From the NCBI GenBank assembly GCA_000827265.1, contig KN834850.1:3387-67386 (forward strand): DNA of 64,000 nt. Direction: 5' to 3'. The translations under genes were made by a program, and so were the position numbers. The DNA comes from Collybiopsis luxurians FD-317 M1 (Eukaryota > Basidiomycota > Agaricomycetes > Agaricales > Omphalotaceae). Position 1 is the stretch's first letter. Every line of letters begins with the position of its first letter. The notes under the pieces were generated by a model. The model searched no databases and was not told where the DNA came from. It was given only the letters and a program-made list of their open reading frames with translations. Positions 58,275 through 64,000 of the stretch are shown in pieces.

Positions 58275-60336
58275 ATGCTGCTTTACATTGCAATTCTCGA
58301 GGCGCTGGAATATCCACGTTTGCAATATTGTGGCTGGTATCAACTTGCCCCACTAAACGCTGAACAGACACTGGAGTTGGTGGCTGAAAGTTTGAAAAAA
58401 AGAATCGGGCGATCTGGCGAACTTGAATTCGTTCAGGTGAGTGTTTGACTATATCTGCATTATAAACTCTTGACAGTCCTGTTCAGCTCCGTAACCCAAT
58501 TCAGTTGGATTCCTTGCGAGATATGCGTTCTGCGTGCCGGGAATTGCTCGATTACGACGCTCTGGGTGATGCTGGTGACTGGTGTGACTCGGACTCAACC
58601 CTAGGACAGCTCGGTCTCGTTGAATCTGGGGACGCGTCTCACAAGCGTGTTCCTTTAGTGGCAATTTGTTTGTAGTTGTCAACGTCCACTCAGATATTCA
58701 GTACTAACTAGGATTTTAGATCCTCCTCAGTTTATCTCAGAGGACGTCTATGGTTCGATCTTTCGCTCTTTCTTTGACCATAAAATAACTCTTTCTTAGC
58801 TCGCAAGGCTATCGCATCTGCCGCCCAAAGTAGACCGTCGCCGTCAAATGGTGCGAAAAGTGCCCAACTCATCTCCACTCAAGTCGAAGGACGCCCCGAC
58901 GCTGCTTACAACTACCGCCCACCCGAGCTCCCCCCCCTCCTCTTTCCATCTACCACTCCGTCTTTGCGCGATTCCGTCGAGAGATCGCTATTCTCACCGA
59001 GAGCCTGCATTTCACGAATGAGGAACTAGAACAGGCTTGCCTGATCATCGACGTATCGCTCCGATATTATTCCTCCACAGACCAGCGAAGGGACGAGTTA
59101 TCCAAGGTTTTTTTTCTGGACGGGCAACCATTTTGGCAAGGCCGTTCTATCAAGATCAACGACACGCAAATGGATCCTTCTGGCGCTTTGCAATTTTTCT
59201 CAGGGTCTCCCTCGGCGCCCTACCTGTACACCATGCTGGGCGAATTAAACAACGGGAGCGGCGACGACGGAGGAGGGGGAGGAAGTGACCCTTCAGATCA
59301 AGCGCAATGTGCCTATATCAAACTCGTATCCTCAAAACAGGTGTGTTCTCATTGTTCATCTCAAAAAAATCCTCAACCACGTCAACTTTTATTTGTGTAA
59401 CCCAAGTATGAACATGTACGTCAAGTCTCGTGCTGCCCCGCCCTCCTCCTAGGTCTTTCAGGTCCCATTTTGGCCATATGGGGAGCTGTCTTTGCCGACC
59501 GTTTTTTCTTTGAACGTCTCGCTCTAATCTATCTCGGTCCCCAGCCTTCTTCCACCTCGCCGTCTCCCACTTCAGGCCAAAGTGACATTGAGGTCGGAAT
59601 CAGACAAGTCGCCAAGCTACTCCGAACCCTCGAGCGTTGTATTCAAGATATCAAATCGCACTACTCCTCTCTTACCCTCACCTCGAACCTTTGCAAATCT
59701 CCAGACTCGGGTGGTGATCCATCCCGATTCGTCCATTGGAACTCATTTACTACCCCTCAAGGACATCGATACACCCTCGTCTATCGTCGTCGTCTCACCG
59801 AACACATGGACAAAACCGTTTTTCTAGCTAGCATGAGTCTCCCTTGCGACTCCACCTTCCCAGAGACGAATGTCGTCGTCAAGTTTGATTCGCGGTACGG
59901 CGCAACAGGCCACCATCTCCTCGCCCAAGCTGGCTTAGCACCCCCCATTCACTATTGTCAATTCGAGGAATCCATTGGGTTATGGGTCGTCGTGATGGAC
60001 GACATCCAGGGTACCGAGTGCAACCGGAAGCTCATCGGGGGCGAGAAAGAGTCCCTCTCGAACGCGATCCACATCCTCCACGAGAACCGTCTCGTATTTG
60101 GAGATCTTAGAGAACCGAACGTCATCATCACCGAGGCCGAGAAGACGATCTGTCTGGTCGACTTTGAGTGGTGCGGTCCGTGTGTTGATATCAAGGAAGG
60201 TGATAGAGTCGTTCAGCCGAGGGTGCGTTACCCGGCTGATATTTCGATGGGCTATGACTTGGATTGGGCCCCTGGTGTTGGGCGCGATCGGGTGATTGAG
60301 ATGGAACATGATCGTTATAGATTGAGTAGAATGTAG
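58275..60336 (+). CDS. Kinase-like protein (FGDLR type), one frameshift
   Basis: Exons 58275-58436, 58505-58667, 58720-58752, 58800-59340 and 59407-60336 are in phase except for one missing base in a C8 run at about 58930-58937. With a ninth C the protein would be about 609 aa. Intron 2 has a TACTAAC branch site. The N-terminal part has LEFVQLDSLRDMRSACRELL; then EGRPDAAYNYRPP, IYHSVFARFRREI and GSDPSDQAQCAYIK, a layout of an Agaricomycete kinase-like family as I recall it. Then SGPILAIWGAVFADRFFF precedes the kinase fold. Kinase-like residues are VVVKF (Lys about 459), VVVMDD, FGDLREPNV (about 531-539, in place of HRD) and DFEWCG (about 552, in place of DFG). Atypical loops leave activity uncertain. 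Whether the frameshift is real or a sequencing error cannot be told here. Confidence 0.75.
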
Positions 60337-61263
60337 TCAACACTCATGCCGAATAAAGATGACAGATTCCTGTTTTGGCGTTACAGATGGCGCTCTTGCA
60401 AAGCGTTACAATTGAAATATTTATACGAAAGTCTATATAACAGGTTGAAAATACTATAACTTTGACTGTACCTCATGATGGTTCTCCCATGGCTCCCGGG
60501 ACCACAGTCGCAGGAACTCTTTACGATGGCGAATAGTCGGATTATTTATATAAAAACGCGTTGAACGGCAAGGAGTATGCACTAATAGGGATGGATTTTA
60601 CCAGCTTCAATTGTAAGTCTATTTCTCTACTTGTCTTTCTACAACCCAAAGACGTCGAGCCTGTGAAAAACATGGCGTTGAAGGTTGTCCGGTCGCAGTT
60701 TTAGTATTACAGCACTCAAAACAAGACGTTCCTTCATATCACGAGATTTGCAAGCGGTACGAGAGTGGTGAACTGATAGAATGTAGTTTGTTATCTCGAA
60801 GTGTGTCGGTTTCGATGCTGAGCTAGCTCAAGCTTTGAAGAAGCGGAAGCGAGGGCACAAATCAAAGCACGGCAGGAAAGAAGCGAAATTCTCAGGGTAA
60901 ATTGGGGAAACGATGGTCCTCCCAGGGAAGAGATTGAGTTATCTTTATCTGAGTCTTCGTCCAAATGAAGAAAAATAACCGCCAGAGACAGCAATCGCTC
61001 AATCCGAGGAGAAAGCTGGAGGAGCCGGGTCTATTCAAAACGTTACTTTATCCTTTGTTTAATTCGGCTATATCAGTGTAATGAGAGCCGAATTTAAAAG
61101 CAGGGCCATAGTACACTCTGTTTTCGACCTCCAGCTCTGCCTCATTCGCCGCCGTTTGACGGTTGTTCTCCTCTAAAACCTCAATAGTTTGGAAGTTTGA
61201 ACCACATCTAAATTACACTCTAGCTCTCAATCTCCGAATTTGGCATGCTTACAGGAAGAACCA
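60337..61263. other. Intergenic, no gene seen
   Basis: 3' flank of the kinase-like gene and unrecognised sequence. No supported gene. Confidence 0.4.
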
Positions 61264-62935
61264 AATGAGCCACGAGACTGGCCGAATCCCAGCTGACCAA
61301 CAGACGTCCTCTCCGCTACTTCAACTAGACGATATTTCCTCTTCTCAGAGTTGTCGTCCTTCAGCAAGAGCTGAGCACTGAGGGTAAGTCGATGCTACAG
61401 TTTTGGAGTGTATTATGGCTGAATCTCATTCTTTTTAGGATGTCAACAAAGCTGAACTCGAAAATACGGTCCTTCGAGAGCAGATCCTCAAGCTTGAAGT
61501 TTGTCTGGCGATAAAGGAGGCCGAGGTGGGCATGTTTCCGATGTAATTCTACAAATTTAACGGCATCCCTTTCCTGTCTCTTTCGCAAAGGATTTTGATT
61601 CAAACACTGGAAAATCAGTCAGCCTCGTTGCCTTACTTCTCGTCAAGGGCTCACAAATGAAGTATAGCGGAGACAAATGCAGGAAATGGCCACTGTCAAT
61701 TCTCCATGACTGTTCCTCGAAGAATTTTGGTTTAGACCCTGGAAAACAGTCGGCATGTCTTCTTACCCAAACTCGTTGCTTTGCTTTGCGTCAAAGGGCT
61801 CACAAATGAATGCTACTGCCAGCGGAAAAAAACTTCAGGACGCGGCCGCTGTTAGCACCCAAGAGGAACCGCAGGGGAGAAACAGTCAACATTCTCTAAC
61901 CTCACCTCACTTCGCCAACGGGCTCTCCTCCCTCTAGTTCGCCATATCATTTTTTGGCTCCGCTTCTCAACACGGATAGGATGACGTACGAAATTGCCAC
62001 CGGCCGTCCTATCTATCTGTCCTCTCCCTCGAACGTATACATGCAGGCTCCATTCGCTCCAGGACCGCTTTACCAGTATCATACAGGCACCCCTTCCAAC
62101 CTCATCCCGCCTAGCTGGGAAGAGTAGGTGCCATCCACATCCCCTAGCTACTCTGATCTGGGAGAGCTAACACGAAGCCTTCCTCTCTGTCGGATATAGC
62201 AATCAAGAAGAGTTCGGGCCTCGCATCCAAGCTCAGAATTAATGCTACGGCCAGTTGTGCATAACCAAGTAATGGATTCGCTATACGCCCCGTTTCGAAG
62301 CCTCATAAAATTGTGGGGTTTACCTAGCCTAGAAAATGCGAGAATGGCAAGGGGATATAACCTCACTAGAGGAACTCTTTGCCGATGCGCAAGCGCAGGC
62401 GATGATTACCTTTGAATCCATCGTCAAGCTATGGGCTTCTCCCTATGCCAATCTGGATGGCCAAGCATGCGAATTTTTTACCCTCACGAACTGGGTTCTG
62501 CTGTTTACGCGGGTGTTTAACAAACGTCGCGGTACGGGGCTAATTCATTCCAAGTGGTACGGCGAGACCCTGTTGGTCTCATCAAGATAACAAAGACTGA
62601 TTACCCAGTTGAACGTATTGCCTCCGAAGCCTAGAACGCGAGTCAGGGATTCTAGAAAATGTATGAAAGCGGAAAGCTCCGGGCCGAATTGTATTGGGTA
62701 CAATGGAGCTTCACCGATAGCGAAGCAGAAACGCTCTGCAGCGGAGCTAGGAGGATGTTGTTGGACCTCAAGGCGGTGTCTAACAACACGGGGAGGGCTA
62801 GGATGAGCCGCATTCTTCGAAGCGAAGAAAAAACGGATCGTGGAGTTTGTCAAAAAGGTATGCTGCGCGCGCTGGGGCAGAAACCACATCGAAATTTGGA
62901 AAAGAAATATGAGAAATGCTACAAATTGAATGAAG
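61264..62935 (+). pseudogene. Unrecognised coiled-coil gene, apparently broken
   Basis: Coding-like blocks in order on the plus strand: a Ser/Gln-rich start (MSHETGRIPADQQTSS), a heptad-like block between a TTTTTAG acceptor and a GTGGGC donor (AELENTVLREQILKLEV, about 61440-61530), a block at 61981-62127 (GRPIYLSSPSNVYMQAP), a stretch at 62336-62570 (SLEELFADAQAQAMITFES) and a block at about 62656-62935 (WVQWSFTDSEAETL ... RMLLDLKAVSNN) ending at a GTAAGA donor. Frames do not join cleanly near 61380 and 62240. A duplicated stretch of about 60 bp (GGGCTCACAAATGAA) occurs near 61650 and 61790. Either the gene is decayed or exons are missed. Function unknown. Confidence 0.35.
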
Positions 62936-63087
62936 GTAAGATGTGGAGTTGTACGTCTACCTGGGTCGGTCTAAGATGTCTACAGGATTTTATGAATCGA
63001 TCCCATATCCCTCTAGTGCACACAGACTCTGGTTCAAACCCACGACTCCTACCGCTGTTTTGCACGATTACCGCCATCGTGCTTCAG

Positions 63088-63360
63088 CTATTCCATGCAA
63101 GCGTTATCTCGTGGAACGTCCGTCTTGTTTTTGGTAGACCCGCTACCTGTTCCTTTCGTTCCTCCCGACCCGCCCGCACCCTTGGTTCCGTTCTGTCCAT
63201 TGTTGAAAACCGAAAAACCTCTAATCGAGGTTCCTATTGGAGAAGCAAGTCTTCAGTTGAGAAAGAGATATCTGATCAGGATTTCTCAGGACTCACCATC
63301 GTCTCCGACCTTCTTCAAGGTAGCATTAAAGTTCTCAAGTCCAGCCGTCTTGCCAGTCAT
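63088..63360 (-). CDS. Possible small spliced glycine-rich protein, 69 aa
   Basis: Exon 1 (63297-63360) starts at an ATG and ends at a GTGAGT donor; a 63-nt intron (63234-63296) ends CAATAG; exon 2 (63088-63233) continues in phase to a TAG. The sum is 210 nt. The product begins MTGKTAGLENFNATLKKVGD and has a Gly/Ser/Thr/Lys-rich middle (GGSGGTKGTGSGST). It ends in NACME, which is not a CaaX box, so it is not an obvious pheromone precursor. No domain is recognised. A longer, proline-rich frame on the plus strand over the same region is judged its shadow. Support is the splice structure and composition only. Confidence 0.45.
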
Positions 63361-64000
63361 TTTTCTGGGTACTGGAGCGGACAAAGAAAGAAATTTAGTA
63401 TGGCAAACTCTCGCAACTGGTGGGTGGCGCATACTATGTTTTACTGCCGTAAAATTGTGCAAGACAGGAGGTAGAGACAAAATCTGGGACTTGTTAGCCA
63501 CTCGAAACGAACGCGGTGCCAACGATGTCACATGGAATTCGATGGAATTCGCTCGCTTAGACCGTCTTAGTCATCTGTCTTTCATTACTTCCGACATTAG
63601 ATGGTGGTTGGAGGATGATCGATGTGTGCCAGGGTTTACCTGGACTATGGATGGCGATGGCAAAGGACAAAGCAACAGCAGCTGGCGCCAAAGAAGTAGT
63701 GCAAAAATCACAATGTTTTTATCAAGATCACGTCAAGACTTACGACCCTGCAGCGCCTCAGTTCTCGCCGTTTTGCTCGGTGCTTGATCGAGTCGATAGT
63801 GCTATTACTCCGAGTCTGTGGCCTGCTGGCTCATCCTCTTCCCTGGTCTTGTTCAAAATCTCTCCGGTTGGATGAATCTGCGTCGTTAGATGTGCCAGTT
63901 AGTTCCCCTTGCTCTCTCAGATCTCAGAGGGCAACACGCTGAGGTATTGACGCCATTTCATCTCTAGATTGCCTGCAACTTGAACCGATTTTACGACAGT
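63361..64000. other. Right edge, upstream of the small minus-strand gene
   Basis: Likely promoter and 5' region of the 63088-63360 gene. Open frames on the plus strand (to 63787 and 63615-63875) have no recognised similarity; a gene running off the edge cannot be excluded. Confidence 0.3.

Noticed and set aside
63095..63787. 230-codon plus-strand ORF as a gene
   Set aside because: The proline-rich part is the complement of a glycine-rich spliced frame on the minus strand that closes in phase; the rest has no recognisable similarity.
1..64000. CRISPR arrays, rRNA or tRNA genes
   Set aside because: The tandem repeats here have diverged units and variable spacing, not constant repeats with unique spacers; no cloverleaf or rRNA block was seen by eye.

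Overview
The window reads as nuclear DNA of a basidiomycete fungus, probably an Agaricomycete. Genes carry many 45-100 nt GT-AG introns, some with TACTAA(C/T)-type branch sites. The recognisable families are ones common in mushroom genomes: F-box proteins, FAD2-type desaturases, DUF6533-like membrane proteins, an FGDLR-type kinase-like protein, a fungal hAT transposon and a DUF6697-like protein. I saw no tRNA, rRNA or CRISPR array.

Layout. (1) 1-23.1 kb is an AT-rich, strongly CpG-depleted graveyard. It holds minisatellites, a duplicated 270-bp segment, a decayed SKP1-like gene (3.9-4.57 kb), an exon/intron unit repeated in tandem and split by a 1.75-kb insertion, a nearly whole but dead hAT element with terminal inverted repeats (9785-13783), and several unrecognised ORFs. 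(2) 23.1-24.8 kb is an intact F-box gene on the minus strand that straddles the edge of the CpG-depleted block. (3) 25.3-39 kb is the gene-rich core. It has three complete multi-exon FAD2-type fatty acid desaturase genes (minus 25362-27356, minus 34820-36582, plus 37436-39005), a WD40-like gene (minus 29781-31911) and a small spliced gene. The second and third desaturases are divergent and share an 853-bp intergenic region with a TATA box on each side. (4) 40.9-44.3 kb is a 1.75-kb tandem duplication carrying two paralogous four-exon genes of unknown function. (5) 46.4-48.2 kb is a coiled-coil, DUF6697-like gene with very small exons. (6) 48.3-57.4 kb holds three related F-box-type genes, all damaged, around a second CpG-depleted island with DUF6533-like protein remains. 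(7) 58.2-60.3 kb is a kinase-like gene, intact apart from one frameshift in a C run. (8) 60.3-64 kb holds a broken coiled-coil gene and a small spliced glycine-rich gene.

How the parts relate. The desaturases would act on fatty acids in the endoplasmic reticulum membrane. Their three-fold clustering suggests expansion of the FAD2 family, with possible specialisation such as further desaturation or acetylenic products; that is inference. F-box proteins are substrate adaptors for SCF ubiquitin ligases and bind SKP1, so finding SKP1 and F-box relics in one window fits birth-and-death turnover of this system. Exon coordinates were derived by hand from splice signals and frame closure and have not been tested against transcripts.
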